Part shown: positions 24,466-32,811 of the stretch, in pieces
How the letters are laid out: each line of letters begins with the position of its first letter
Numbering within the stretch: position 1 is the first letter of the stretch
DNA from: Hyphococcus sp.
GTDB taxonomy: Bacteria; Pseudomonadota; Alphaproteobacteria; Caulobacterales; Parvularculaceae
Direction of reading: 5' to 3'
NCBI GenBank assembly: GCA_028281665.1
Contig: JANQJK010000024.1
Coordinates: 1 to 36,124, forward strand
Length of the DNA stretch: 36,124 nucleotides
Program-made: the position numbers and the translations under genes
The notes under the pieces: model-generated
What the model saw: the letters and a program-made list of their open reading frames with translations, nothing else
What the model was told of the DNA's origin: nothing
Database searches by the model: none

Positions 24466-26319
24466 TTACTGGTGAGCGTAGGCGCTTTGCCCCGGAGCGA
24501 AGGAGAGCGCCACTTCCGCGACCCCTTCCGGCGCCGCATTGCGCGTCGTAAACGACACCACGTCGTTTCCACCGACACTCGGCTCCTCCGGCCTGAAGGT
24601 CCAGCGCGCGAGAAGCTCGCCGCGCGGCCCCAGCGCCTCCGCCTGCAAGAGCGGCGCGTCGATCGCGTCGCCGCCGCGGTTTCGCAGAGCGCCGGAAATC
24701 TCAATCATCGGCCCACCGGTCGACATGGCCAGGCGATGGCTCACATTCTCGATCTGAAGCCCGAAAGGATCTGTTTCGATGCCGACAACAGCATAGGCGT
24801 CCGCCGCGGTGGGCGCGGCTTTCACAATCTCATCGCGATAGGCGACAACCGCATAGGCGGCGCCGGCGACGGCGGCGACCCAGGCCGACCATCCGAAAGC
24901 GCGCCACGGGGTGAGCCGGTTTTTGTCGCGGGCTTCAGCCCGGCGGCGCGCCTTGCGCACGGCCTTTTCCAGTTCATGAGGCGTAACGCGCAGGGACCGG
25001 AAGAATTCGTCGTCAAGGGTGTCCGGCTCGAACCGGCGCACGTCTTCAAGACGCGCCAGCGCCGTCGCCCGGCGCCGCTCCTCGCGGATGCGACGGCCGA
25101 AACGCGGGCCTGTTCCATCGTCCACATCTTCCCAGTCGGCGTCGAGCACCGTGGCTTCGCCGGGCGTTATGACGTCGTCATAGTCGCGATTGTCGCGGTG
25201 ATCGCGGTCGCGCGCCTCATAGCCGTCACGGTCGGCATACATGTCGCGATCATGATCGCGATCGCGCTCGTAATAGTCACGGCCGCCGCGGGCGCGATGG
25301 TCGTTCTCGTATCCGGCGTATGCTTCCCGGTCGTCCGCTTCCGCACGAAGCCGCGCGTCCCGGTGCGATTCCTGCTGGGCGCTGCGGGGCGCCTGGTGAC
25401 GGGACCGCTCGCGATGCAGATCAGCTTCGTCGCCAAAGCGCATGGCGTCGCGCTGGGCGCCTGCATCTTCCTCGCGGTCGCGGCGAACCGAACGGGGGGC
25501 CGCTTCACCGCGTTTGTTTTTTGAAAAATGCTTGGCGAAAAACGGCCGCGGATCCTCCTCCGGCTCCTCGTCCGTATCCTCAACGTAGAACTGCTTGCCC
25601 TTGCGCCAGCCTTTGGGCGGCGTATCGTCTTCCGCTTCGCGCGCCGCATGGTTCCGCGGATCGTTTTCCCGCACACTCGAACGGGCCGCCGCAGGCGCCT
25701 CAAACAGGGTATCGTCTTCGTCGTCATCAAGGCGATCGGCGCCGCTCCCGGCCGACGCTTCGCGCGGCATGAACCGGCCTTTTTCGTCGCGCGGCGGCAG
25801 GAGGTCCTTTTCCTCCGAAACGATGGAGACCTCGGCCTCTTCCGGCTGGCCGGACCCGTCATACCCGTCATCGTCGAACCGAAACGCCGTCGCGGGCTCC
25901 GGTCGCCCGCCAACGGAGTTATCGGCGCGCAGGGGTTGATCGGCGCCCATCCGGGCGCCACGGTGATCGTCGCGGCGATCATCATCGGATCGGGCGTCTT
26001 CCTGCTCGAAGCGGTCCCGCGGGTAATCACGCTCCTCGTCGCGCGCATAAGCCTGATGCGGTTCGTGGCGCGGTTCTGGGCGCGGTTCTGGGCGCTCCTC
26101 CGGGTACGGCTCACGGCGCATATCCGGGCGGGGCTCGCGGTGCGGCTCGAACGCGTGACGCGGCGCCGGCTCCCGGCGAGACAGCGCCTCGATCGGCTCC
26201 GGCGCCGGCACGAACCAGCTTTCCCCACAAGCGGTGCACCGCACGGACCGGCCGTTCGGCAGAAACCGTTCATCTTCGAGATCATAGCGCGTCGCGCATT
26301 CTGGACAGGTAATTATCAT
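24466..26319 (-). CDS. zinc-ribbon (MJ0042) and DUF3426 membrane protein with long disordered linker
   Basis: 617-residue protein. The N-terminal zinc ribbon has C5-x2-C8 and C28-x2-C31 (MIITCPECATRYDLE, then RCTACGESW), the MJ0042 pattern. Residues about 45-460 are a very long charged region rich in Arg, Asp, Glu, His and Pro with many RD/RE/DR dipeptides (for example DYYERDRDHDRDMYADRD), probably disordered. A single TM helix (about 474-493) and a C-terminal DUF3426 domain (about 500-615, with FGLQIENVSH and GNDVVSFTTR) follow, so the DUF3426 end is outside and the zinc ribbon inside. The gene is divergent from ftsE, a conserved neighbourhood in alphaproteobacteria. Function unknown. Confidence 0.88.
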   Translation of the reverse strand: MIITCPECATRYDLEDERFLPNGRSVRCTACGESWFVPAPEPIEALSRREPAPRHAFEPHREPRPDMRREPYPEERPEPRPEPRHEPHQAYARDEERDYPRDRFEQEDARSDDDRRDDHRGARMGADQPLRADNSVGGRPEPATAFRFDDDGYDGSGQPEEAEVSIVSEEKDLLPPRDEKGRFMPREASAGSGADRLDDDEDDTLFEAPAAARSSVRENDPRNHAAREAEDDTPPKGWRKGKQFYVEDTDEEPEEDPRPFFAKHFSKNKRGEAAPRSVRRDREEDAGAQRDAMRFGDEADLHRERSRHQAPRSAQQESHRDARLRAEADDREAYAGYENDHRARGGRDYYERDRDHDRDMYADRDGYEARDRDHRDNRDYDDVITPGEATVLDADWEDVDDGTGPRFGRRIREERRRATALARLEDVRRFEPDTLDDEFFRSLRVTPHELEKAVRKARRRAEARDKNRLTPWRAFGWSAWVAAVAGAAYAVVAYRDEIVKAAPTAADAYAVVGIETDPFGLQIENVSHRLAMSTGGPMIEISGALRNRGGDAIDAPLLQAEALGPRGELLARWTFRPEEPSVGGNDVVSFTTRNAAPEGVAEVALSFAPGQSAYAHQ

Positions 26320-26393
26320 GGCCCCAGAGAATCCTGTTACGAAAGGAGGGATCGACCCTCGACCTTGCCGCGAAAAGAGATAAACCTGCCGCC

Positions 26394-27089
26394 ATGACGG
26401 CCAAGCAGCAGATCATTCGGTTTGAAAACGCCGGTCTTGCCTATAGCGAGGCCGGGGAAACCCTGAGCGACATCAACATCACGCTCGGCGAAGGCGAGTT
26501 CCGGTTTCTGACCGGACCTTCGGGCGCCGGGAAAACGTCGCTGTTGAAAATGATTTATCTGGCGATGCGGCCGACGCGCGGACGGCTTTTCCTGTTCGGC
26601 GAGGACACGGGCGACGCGCCGCGCGACGCACTGCCGATGCTGCGTCGGCGCATCGGCGTCGTCTTCCAGGAATTTCGTCTGCTCGACCATCTGACCGCTT
26701 TCGACAATGTCGCCCTGCCCATGAAGGTCGCGGGCGTTAACGTAAATCAATATCGGGAAGACGTAAGCGAACTCTTAAATTGGGTTGGATTGGGCGACCG
26801 TATGGAGGCGAAACCGCCCACATTGTCCGGGGGCGAACAACAGCGCGTCGCGCTCGCCCGCGCTCTCGTTTCGAAACCAGACCTGATCCTCGCCGACGAG
26901 CCGACGGGCAATGTTGACCCCGCTATGAGTGAACGAATTATGAAATTATTCGTTGAACTGAATAAATTGGGCGCCGCCGTCGTTGTCGCGACCCACGACC
27001 TGCATCTCGTGCAGTCGCTTGGTAAGCCTGTGTTAAGAATTGCTGACGGACGCGTAACGCGTTCTGCGGCGGCGGGCGGCGGCGGATGA
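26394..27089 (+). CDS. ftsE: cell division ATP-binding protein FtsE
   Basis: 231-residue ABC ATPase of the FtsEX complex, which acts at the septum to activate cell-wall hydrolases. Walker A is GPSGAGKTS (41-49), the Q-loop is [11 protein letters not shown] (Gln92), the signature is [15 protein letters not shown] (about 144-158), Walker B is LILADEPTG (Asp168, Glu169) and the switch His is His201 in [21 protein letters not shown] is typical of FtsE. Some stretches, for example around 26745-26800 and 26925-26970, are richer in A/T codons than neighbouring genes. A GANTC site (GAATC, 26329-26333) lies in the 74-base promoter region. It overlaps ftsX by 4 bases (ATGA). Confidence 0.96.
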   Translation: MTAKQQIIRFENAGLAYSEAGETLSDINITLGEGEFRFLTGPSGAGKTSLLKMIYLAMRPTRGRLFLFGEDTGDAPRDALPMLRRRIGVVFQEFRLLDHLTAFDNVALPMKVAGVNVNQYREDVSELLNWVGLGDRMEAKPPTLSGGEQQRVALARALVSKPDLILADEPTGNVDPAMSERIMKLFVELNKLGAAVVVATHDLHLVQSLGKPVLRIADGRVTRSAAAGGGG

Positions 27090-28039
27090 GCGAAACGGCC
27101 TCCATCGAAGCCGCGCCGGTTCGAAGCGCGGCGCCGGCAAAACGCGGCCTACTTTCGCGTTGGCGCCGCGACCCTCTGTTGCCGGAAGCCGGCGCCGGCG
27201 GCGCGCCGCTGACCGCGGTGATCGCGGTGATGTCGTTTCTCGCCGTTCTCGCCATGGCGGCGGTTTTGATCATTCATCAGTCGGCCGGACGCTGGACCGC
27301 GGAATTGCAGTCGGAAATCACGGTACAGATCAAAGGCGCAGACGCGGCGGAGATCGCCGCCGGCGCATCGGCGGCGCTGCGCATTCTCAACGAAACCGAA
27401 GGCGTCGAAGAAGCGGCGCTGAAGAGCGATGAGGAAACGGCGGCCCTGCTTGAGCCATGGCTCGGCAAGGGGAATGCGCGCGCGTTCCTCACGATCCCCG
27501 CACTCATCGACGTCAGGGTGACGCCGGCGCTGCGCGCCGATCTCGGCCCGCTGCGCGCGCGCCTCGCCGTCGCCGCACCGGGGGCGACCCTTGACGATCA
27601 TGCGGCCTGGCACAATCGGCTCGCCATGGCGGCGCAGTCCGGCCAGGCCCTCGCGGTCCTCGTCTTTGCCCTTGTCATGGGCGCGGCCTGTGCGGTGTCC
27701 ATGTTCGCGGCGCGGGCCGGTCTCGCCGCCAATCATGAGATCGTTTCGGTTTTGCATCTTGTCGGCGCGACCGACAAGTTTATCGCCGCCGAAGTCCAGC
27801 GCCGGTTTTTCGTACTGGGATTCCGGGGCGCCCTCGCCGGCATGCTCGCCGCCTTCGGCGCCCTTGCGGGTGCAGCGTTTCTGCTGGAGCGGGGCGTCGG
27901 CGCCGACAGTTTTCTGCCGCAGTTCACCATCGGCGGCTGGCACGCTCTGTGGCTCTTTACCGTACCCCTCGCGACCTGCCTCGTGACTGCCTACACGGCC
28001 CGGCTTACGGTTTTGAAAGCCTTACGCAGCCAGTATTAG
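27086..28039 (+). CDS. ftsX: cell division protein FtsX
   Basis: 317-residue inner-membrane partner of FtsE. It has an N-terminal cytoplasmic segment with many Ala and basic residues, TM1 (about 42-63), a periplasmic domain (about 64-186) with [11 protein letters not shown] and a VDVRVTP-like stretch, and three C-terminal TMs (about 187-207, 243-266 and 284-304). The intracellular loop [28 protein letters not shown] is the standard FtsX signature between TM2 and TM3. The ATG overlaps the ftsE stop (ATGA), so the two are translationally coupled. A GC hairpin without a T-run follows the stop. Confidence 0.95.
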   Translation: MSETASIEAAPVRSAAPAKRGLLSRWRRDPLLPEAGAGGAPLTAVIAVMSFLAVLAMAAVLIIHQSAGRWTAELQSEITVQIKGADAAEIAAGASAALRILNETEGVEEAALKSDEETAALLEPWLGKGNARAFLTIPALIDVRVTPALRADLGPLRARLAVAAPGATLDDHAAWHNRLAMAAQSGQALAVLVFALVMGAACAVSMFAARAGLAANHEIVSVLHLVGATDKFIAAEVQRRFFVLGFRGALAGMLAAFGALAGAAFLLERGVGADSFLPQFTIGGWHALWLFTVPLATCLVTAYTARLTVLKALRSQY

Positions 28040-28126
28040 CCCTCTCGGCCGGCGGGCCGACTGGACCGGCAAAGGCGCGCCCGATAAACTCGCCGCACGT
28101 ATTTGGCGCCGCGATAGGAGGATTTT

Positions 28127-28711
28127 TTGCGACGGCTCGTGTTCGGCCTCATCCTCGTCAGCATTGCCTGGCTGGTCGGCCTGGCGGCGTTCATTACGAC
28201 GCTGCCGCGCGCAGGCCACGGCGCGCCGGCGCAAAGCGACGCTGTCGTCGTTTACACCGGCGGCGGCGGCGCGCGCATCACCGCCGGCATGACGCTCCTC
28301 GCCGACGGCGCTGCGGAGCGATTGCTGATTTCCGGCGTTAATCCCGACACCACGCGGGACAATGTGGCCGAACTGTGGACCGGCGCGCCAGAGCTTTTCG
28401 AATGCTGCGTCGACCTTGGCTGGGAGGCGCGCTCGACCATCGGCAATGCCGGCGAGGCGGCGCGCTGGGCGAAGAAACACAAAGCAACGCGCATTGTTCT
28501 GGTGACATCCGAATATCATATGCCCCGCGCGCTTGCCGAATCGCGCATCACCATGCCGAATGTTGAAATCACGCCGCACCCTGTGGCGTCCGGCTATCTT
28601 GACGGGGACGGCAAGCCGGCGTCGGTGCTGGCGTGGGAAAAACTTGCGGGCGAATACAACAAGTTCCTCCTCGCCAAAACCAAAGCGCTGTTTGCGTTCG
28701 CCCAGAATTAG
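28127..28711 (+). CDS. YdcF / DUF218 family protein
   Basis: 194-residue protein with an N-terminal membrane anchor (about 3-23) and a DUF218 domain. DAVVVYTGGGGARITAGMTLL, ERLLISGVNPDTT, STIGNAGEAARWA and RIVLVTSEYHMPRA are the expected order of motifs in YdcF/SanA-like proteins, which are linked to envelope integrity and may bind a nucleotide-like ligand. The start is TTG at 28127: an excellent AGGAGG lies six bases upstream and no in-frame ATG or GTG is near. It lies 87 bases after ftsX and 7 before plsC. Confidence 0.9.
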   Translation: MRRLVFGLILVSIAWLVGLAAFITTLPRAGHGAPAQSDAVVVYTGGGGARITAGMTLLADGAAERLLISGVNPDTTRDNVAELWTGAPELFECCVDLGWEARSTIGNAGEAARWAKKHKATRIVLVTSEYHMPRALAESRITMPNVEITPHPVASGYLDGDGKPASVLAWEKLAGEYNKFLLAKTKALFAFAQN

Positions 28712-28718
28712 CGCCCTG

Positions 28719-29462
28719 ATGAACCGTATACGGTCTATCGTCTATACTGTCGTGATTGCGCTCGTCGCGGTCGTGCTGACGGTATTGCTGGCGCCGACGC
28801 TTTTCATGGGCGAAAGGATCGCGCGCAATACGATAAAATTGTGGGCGCGCTTCGCAATGTGGTTGATGCCCTTGCTCACCGGCGTCAGCTATCGGGTCGA
28901 GGGGCGCGAACATCTTCCCGAGGGCGGCGCCCTTATCGTCTCCAACCACCAGTCTTTGTGGGAGACCTTCGCGCTCCAGATTCTGTTGCCGCATCCGAGC
29001 GTTATTCTGAAAAAAGAACTCCTGCGCATCCCGGTCTATGGCTGGTGGGCGAAACGGTCCGGCAATATTGTCATTGACCGCGACGGCGGCGCGCGGGAGC
29101 TGCGCCGTCTGCGCGACGAGGCCGCCGCGCGCATCGCGGACGGCGCGCAGATCGTCGTGTTTCCCGAGGGCACCCGCGTCGCGCCCGGAGAAACGGCGCC
29201 TTACCAGCCGGGCGTTGCAGGAATCTACGCAGCCGCGGGCGCCCCTTGCATCCCTATCGCCCATGACAGCGGGAAGTTCTGGCGCAAGCTCGGCGGCGCC
29301 CTCAATCCCGGCGTCATCACCGTCCGGATACTCGAACCGATCCCCCCCGGCATCGATCGCCGCGAGTTCCAGCAACTGATCAGCGCGCGCATCAACGCGG
29401 CCCGGCCGGACCTTAACACGCGAGAAACAGCACCAGCGCCGGAATTATCCAATGTCGGATAA
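28719..29462 (+). CDS. plsC: 1-acyl-sn-glycerol-3-phosphate acyltransferase (PlsC family)
   Basis: 247-residue inner-membrane acyltransferase, expected to add the second fatty acid to lysophosphatidic acid. An N-terminal TM (about 7-28) is followed by the acyltransferase core. Block I reads SNHQSLWE, so the catalytic His77 is followed by Glu82 where the H-x4-D motif usually has Asp. Block III is VFPEGTRVAPG (Glu150). KKELLRIPVYGWW is the usual block II region. I chose the ATG at 28719, which directly follows ydcF and starts at the anchor. Its end overlaps the DUF2125 gene by 11 bases. Confidence 0.92.
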   Translation: MNRIRSIVYTVVIALVAVVLTVLLAPTLFMGERIARNTIKLWARFAMWLMPLLTGVSYRVEGREHLPEGGALIVSNHQSLWETFALQILLPHPSVILKKELLRIPVYGWWAKRSGNIVIDRDGGARELRRLRDEAAARIADGAQIVVFPEGTRVAPGETAPYQPGVAGIYAAAGAPCIPIAHDSGKFWRKLGGALNPGVITVRILEPIPPGIDRREFQQLISARINAARPDLNTRETAPAPELSNVG

Positions 29463-30441
29463 AATTCGCATAAGTCACCGATGGGTCGTCGGCCTTTGGA
29501 TCGCGGCGGCGATGATTATGGCGGCGTATTATGTCCTGTGGCGCTATGGCGCCGGCGCCATGGAGACCGCCGTTAAGGACTGGGTCGCCGACCAGCGGGC
29601 CGCCGGCCTTGTTGTCGAGCATGGGCCAATAAAACGGGACGGGTTTCCTTTCTTCCTGCGCGTTCACATCGAGACGCCGCATATCGAATCGCCGGGCGCA
29701 TTTTCCTGGCGCGCTGAAAGGCTGAGTCTCGATGCCCTTCCCTATGATCTGAACCGCCTGATTTTCAGCCCCAGCGGAGAACAGGCGTTTTCCGCCGACG
29801 CCGTCGGCGAATGGAAATACTCGGCCGAGGACATTCGCGCATCCATCGCCAACGACAAGGCCCGTGGCTGGGTGTTCTCGATGAACATCAAAAACGCCGT
29901 TGCGACCGACGCCAATGGCGGCGCGGCGCAGCTCGCAAGCCTGATCTACGATCTCGCGCCGGCCGCCGACGCGCCGACAAGCCTGACGCTGAACGCCGCC
30001 GGCGCGGGGTTCTCGTTTCGCGACGGGCAAAGCGATCTCGCGGTCGATGCGATGGAAAGCTCCATCTCGGTCAGCCAAGCACAATTCATCGCGGGCGCCG
30101 ACGCCGCAACAAACTGGCGGAACGCAGGCGGTGCGGTTGAGATTTACGGGCTCAACGCCGTCGTCAACGAGGCGCGATTGTCGGTTTCAGGCTCCCTCGG
30201 CCTCGATGACCAGAACCGGCCCGAGGGCGCGCTGAAAACAATACTTGAAAAACCGGCCGGCCTCGCCGGGCCGCTCGCCGCCAGCGGCGTTCTCGATGCC
30301 GAAGAGGCTGATGCCGCTGTGGCGGGCCTTGCGCTCGCCGCCATGGCCCAGGGCGGCCGCATTGAGGCGCCGATCAACATGCACGCCGGCGCGGCGACGA
30401 TCGCCGGCGTCAAGATCGCGGATCTGCCGGCGATCCCGTAA
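29452..30441 (+). CDS. DUF2125 domain-containing protein
   Basis: 329-residue protein with an N-terminal TM (about 12-31) and a large, probably periplasmic, domain. MAAYYVLWRYGA followed by DWVADQRAAGLVVEHG and IKRDGFPFFLRV is the typical opening of DUF2125, a family found mostly in alphaproteobacteria and of unknown function. It resembles AsmA-like beta-rich proteins in its strands. The start codon lies inside the last codons of plsC (11-base overlap), so it is in the same transcript, as in many relatives. There are no cysteine or catalytic-looking motifs. Confidence 0.88.
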   Translation: MSDKIRISHRWVVGLWIAAAMIMAAYYVLWRYGAGAMETAVKDWVADQRAAGLVVEHGPIKRDGFPFFLRVHIETPHIESPGAFSWRAERLSLDALPYDLNRLIFSPSGEQAFSADAVGEWKYSAEDIRASIANDKARGWVFSMNIKNAVATDANGGAAQLASLIYDLAPAADAPTSLTLNAAGAGFSFRDGQSDLAVDAMESSISVSQAQFIAGADAATNWRNAGGAVEIYGLNAVVNEARLSVSGSLGLDDQNRPEGALKTILEKPAGLAGPLAASGVLDAEEADAAVAGLALAAMAQGGRIEAPINMHAGAATIAGVKIADLPAIP

Positions 30442-30508
30442 TCTGTTGCCAGTGCGGCGCCAACGGCCCAGAGTGCCCGCTACCTTCGACAAACGAGGAA
30501 CGCAGCAT

Positions 30509-30859
30509 ATGACATACGTAAGCGGATATCTGTTGGCCGTCCCGACGGAAAAAAAGGACGAATATCTGGCGCTTTCCCGAAGGGCGGGGCCCGTCTTCAA
30601 AAAGCACGGCGCAACGCGGGTCGTCGAAAACTGGGGCGCCGACGTCCCGGACGGCAAAGTGACATCGTTCCCCATGGCGACCAAGGCCGAGGAAGGCGAA
30701 ACGGTGGTCTTTTCCTGGATGGAGTGGCCGTCAAAGGAAGTCGCCGACAAAGGGATCAAAAGCGCGATGGAAGATCCGGCTCTGGCCGAAGACGGCGACA
30801 TGCCTTTCGACGGCATGCGCATGATGTGGGGCGGGTTTGAAATGATCTACGACGAATAA
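30509..30859 (+). CDS. DUF1428 (YbaA-like) family protein
   Basis: 116-residue small cytoplasmic protein of DUF1428, with a dimeric alpha/beta ferredoxin-like fold in known members. It begins MTYVSGYLLAVPTEKKDEYL and contains HGATRVVENWGADVPDGK, VVFSWMEWPSKEVAD and, near the end, MPFDGMRMMWGGFEMI, all standard. No function is known; it is often wrongly labelled as an RNA-related protein. The ATG at 30509 has GAGGAA upstream. It ends four bases before the stop of the convergent MarR-type gene, and possible shared control between the two is only suggested by position. Confidence 0.93.
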   Translation: MTYVSGYLLAVPTEKKDEYLALSRRAGPVFKKHGATRVVENWGADVPDGKVTSFPMATKAEEGETVVFSWMEWPSKEVADKGIKSAMEDPALAEDGDMPFDGMRMMWGGFEMIYDE

Positions 30860-30863
30860 ACCG

Positions 30864-31220
30864 TCAGCCGTACAGCGCTTTCATCGTCGGCGGCTCTTCA
30901 TTGTGGATGGAGACGATGCGCGCGAACTCGTCCACATAGATCGCGCCTTCCGTTGTCTTCTGTACAAGGACGATCCGCTTGTCGCGCAGGTCGCGCACCC
31001 GCTTCACAAAGCCGAGGATGGAGAGCGCATCGAGGGCGCGCGATATGGCGGGCTTGGGAACGTTGAGGTCCCGCGCCAGCGCGCGCACCGTATGCGGACC
31101 GGGGTTCAGATAGACGGTGAGCAAAATCGCCCATTGACGCATGGAAAGATCGGGGCCGTCCGCGCGCACGGCGTCGCACATGACCTCTCGCCAACCTGTT
31201 AAAATGTCGATCGAAGCCAT
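30864..31220 (-). CDS. MarR-like winged-helix transcription regulator
   Basis: 118-residue DNA-binding protein, shorter than the usual 140-150 residues of MarR. LSMRQWAILLTVYL opens the domain, VRALARDLNVPKPAISRALDAL is the helix-turn-helix, and FVKRVRDLRDKRIVLVQKT the wing with the Asp-x-x-Asp-Lys-Arg signature of MarR (RD-LRDKR). The usual long dimerisation helices at both ends are short, and the C-terminus is proline-rich. The target cannot be inferred; its neighbours are an M17 aminopeptidase upstream on the same strand and DUF1428 downstream on the other. Confidence 0.82.
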   Translation of the reverse strand: MASIDILTGWREVMCDAVRADGPDLSMRQWAILLTVYLNPGPHTVRALARDLNVPKPAISRALDALSILGFVKRVRDLRDKRIVLVQKTTEGAIYVDEFARIVSIHNEEPPTMKALYG

Positions 31221-31284
31221 CGGACCGGACTGACTCGCCTCATACGCGCTGCGGTGACTACCATTGCAACTGTTCGCCCGTTGA

Positions 31285-31311
31285 GGGCAAGGCCCGGACC
31301 CGGGCCTGCCC
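31285..31311. repeat. GC inverted repeat between the M17 peptidase and MarR-like genes
   Basis: GGGC-(A)-AGGCCCGG and CCGGGCCT-GCCC (31285-31311) form a 12-base-pair stem with one bulged A around a two-base centre. It lies 20 bases past the aminopeptidase stop and about 65 bases before the MarR-like start. There is no T-run after it on the minus strand, so it is either a poor terminator or a palindromic operator. Confidence 0.35.
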
Positions 31312-31331
31312 GCCGATTTAATGTATTGGCG

Positions 31332-32699
31332 TCAGCGGCGCGGATACCGGTCGGCGAGAACGGCGAATATGGCGCGAATCGCCTGAACCTCCGCGCCGAC
31401 CGGCCGGCCCGGCGCACGCTTCGGCCGCCAGGCGTAAAGATCGAAATGGAGGTAGGGCGCATCGCCCGCGAAGCGCTTGAGGAACAACGCGGCGATGACG
31501 GAGCCCGCAAAGGCGTTGCCGGAGATATGATTGAGATCGGCGACGCTCGACGACATCATCGCATTGTAGTTGCGCCATAAAGGCATGCGCCAGACGGGGT
31601 CGGCGGTTTCCGCCGAAGCCTCCCCCAGCGCCGCCGCCAGCCCATCGTCGTCCGTATAGAACGGCACCACATCCGGCCCCAGCGCAACGCGCGCCGCGCC
31701 GGTGAGCGTCGCCAGCGAGATCATCAGGTCAGGGTTGTCTTCGGCGCCGAGCGTGAGCCCGTCGCCAAGAATGAGCCGGCCTTCCGCATCGGTGTTGCCG
31801 ATCTCCACGGTGAGCCCTTTGCGCGAGTACAGCACGTCGCCGGGCCGGAACGCATCGCCGGCAATGGCGTTTTCGACCGCCGGCAGGATGACGCGCAAGC
31901 GCACATCGAGCTTCGCATCCATGACCATCCGCGCCAGCGCCAGCGCATGGGCCGCGCCGCCCATGTCTTTCTTCATCAGCGCCATGCTGGTCGCGCCCTT
32001 GATATTCAGGCCGCCGGAATCGAACGACACGCCCTTGCCGACCAGCGTTACTTTCGGCGCGTCGGCGCGCCCCCAGCGCAGATCCGCAAGGCGCGGCGCA
32101 ATGGCGGCGGCGCGCCCGACCGCATGCACCATGGGAAAATTTTCGGTGAGCAGATCATCGCCGGCGATAACGTCGATGTCGGCGCCATGATCGCCCGCCA
32201 GCGCCCGCGCCGCATCTTCAATTGCCGCCGGCGTCATGTCCGCGCCCGGCGTATTGATAAGATCGCGGCAAAGCGCGTCGGCGGCGCCGGCGCTGTGGAC
32301 GGCGTCTACGTCAACGCCCTTCGGCGCGATCAATGTCGCCTCGCACGGTTTGGTTTTCTTGTATCGATCGAACCGATAGGCGCCGATAACCCAGGCCAGC
32401 GCCGCAAGCGTCGCGTCCTGCTCCGCCAAAGGCGTTGCAAATGTGTAAACGCCGGCAGGCAACTTTTCGGAAAGCGCCGCGGCGACGAGCGGGTCCGATC
32501 CGTCGCCGGCGCCGAGAAGAACGCCGTCGGGCCCCGCCAGTACGGCGCCGGCATCGCCGGAAAAACTATTCGCCGCCGCCAGAGATTTCAGGGCGTCCGG
32601 CGCATCGACGCGCTCAAGCCCGCCATCTTCGACGACATAAACCGGTATCGCACCGCCGGCGTCCCGATCGGCATATGGTTTCAATACGGAAAGCTTCAT
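31332..32699 (-). CDS. M17 family leucyl aminopeptidase-like metallopeptidase
   Basis: 455-residue M17 aminopeptidase, which removes N-terminal residues from peptides using two metal ions. The metal and catalytic residues are in place: VGKGVSFDSGGLNIK (Lys222, Asp227, Lys234), MKKDMGGAAH (Asp245) and EIGNTDAEGRLILGD (Asp304, Glu306, Arg308). The N-terminal domain is short and divergent, as in the non-PepA subgroup common in alphaproteobacteria. The ATG at 32699 is chosen because upstream in-frame ATGs (for example 32774) reach into the divergent promoter. The substrate range and whether it also binds DNA, like PepA, cannot be read. Confidence 0.93.
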   Translation of the reverse strand: MKLSVLKPYADRDAGGAIPVYVVEDGGLERVDAPDALKSLAAANSFSGDAGAVLAGPDGVLLGAGDGSDPLVAAALSEKLPAGVYTFATPLAEQDATLAALAWVIGAYRFDRYKKTKPCEATLIAPKGVDVDAVHSAGAADALCRDLINTPGADMTPAAIEDAARALAGDHGADIDVIAGDDLLTENFPMVHAVGRAAAIAPRLADLRWGRADAPKVTLVGKGVSFDSGGLNIKGATSMALMKKDMGGAAHALALARMVMDAKLDVRLRVILPAVENAIAGDAFRPGDVLYSRKGLTVEIGNTDAEGRLILGDGLTLGAEDNPDLMISLATLTGAARVALGPDVVPFYTDDDGLAAALGEASAETADPVWRMPLWRNYNAMMSSSVADLNHISGNAFAGSVIAALFLKRFAGDAPYLHFDLYAWRPKRAPGRPVGAEVQAIRAIFAVLADRYPRR

Positions 32700-32733
32700 C
32701 AATGACCTGTTAATGGATGAATTCGATTGGACA

Positions 32734-32749
32734 TTAAGCATGAGCTTAA
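32734..32749. promoter_or_regulatory. TTAAGC inverted repeat between the M17 and TPR lipoprotein genes
   Basis: TTAAGC-ATGA-GCTTAA is a perfect 6-4-6 inverted repeat in the 112-base divergent region. Another TTAA is at 32710-32713. The two TTAA of the repeat are eight bases apart, one more than a CtrA box, so it looks CtrA-like but is off by one. TTTTTT follows at 32753-32758. A candidate operator for either gene; the binding protein is unknown. Confidence 0.4.
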
Positions 32750-32811
32750 GCCTTTTTTGAACTCCTTGTCCCATGGTTGCACGCGAAATTCATCTCGATA
32801 GAGGCAATTCC

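Noticed and set aside
25160-25320. Repetitive GATCGCGATCGCG-like tract that looked like a tandem repeat
   Set aside because: It encodes the Arg/Asp-rich linker (RD/DR dipeptides) of the zinc-ribbon protein; no fixed repeat unit is conserved.
24424-26397. Two long plus-strand open frames (366 and 289 codons) opposite the zinc-ribbon gene
   Set aside because: Their hydrophobic Val/Ile/Ala runs are the mirror of Asp/Arg/His codons in the disordered linker of the real gene.
28040-28075. TCGGCC/GGCCGA hairpin after ftsX as a terminator
   Set aside because: The stem is only six pairs, no T-run follows, and ydcF lies close downstream with the same direction, so readthrough is more likely.
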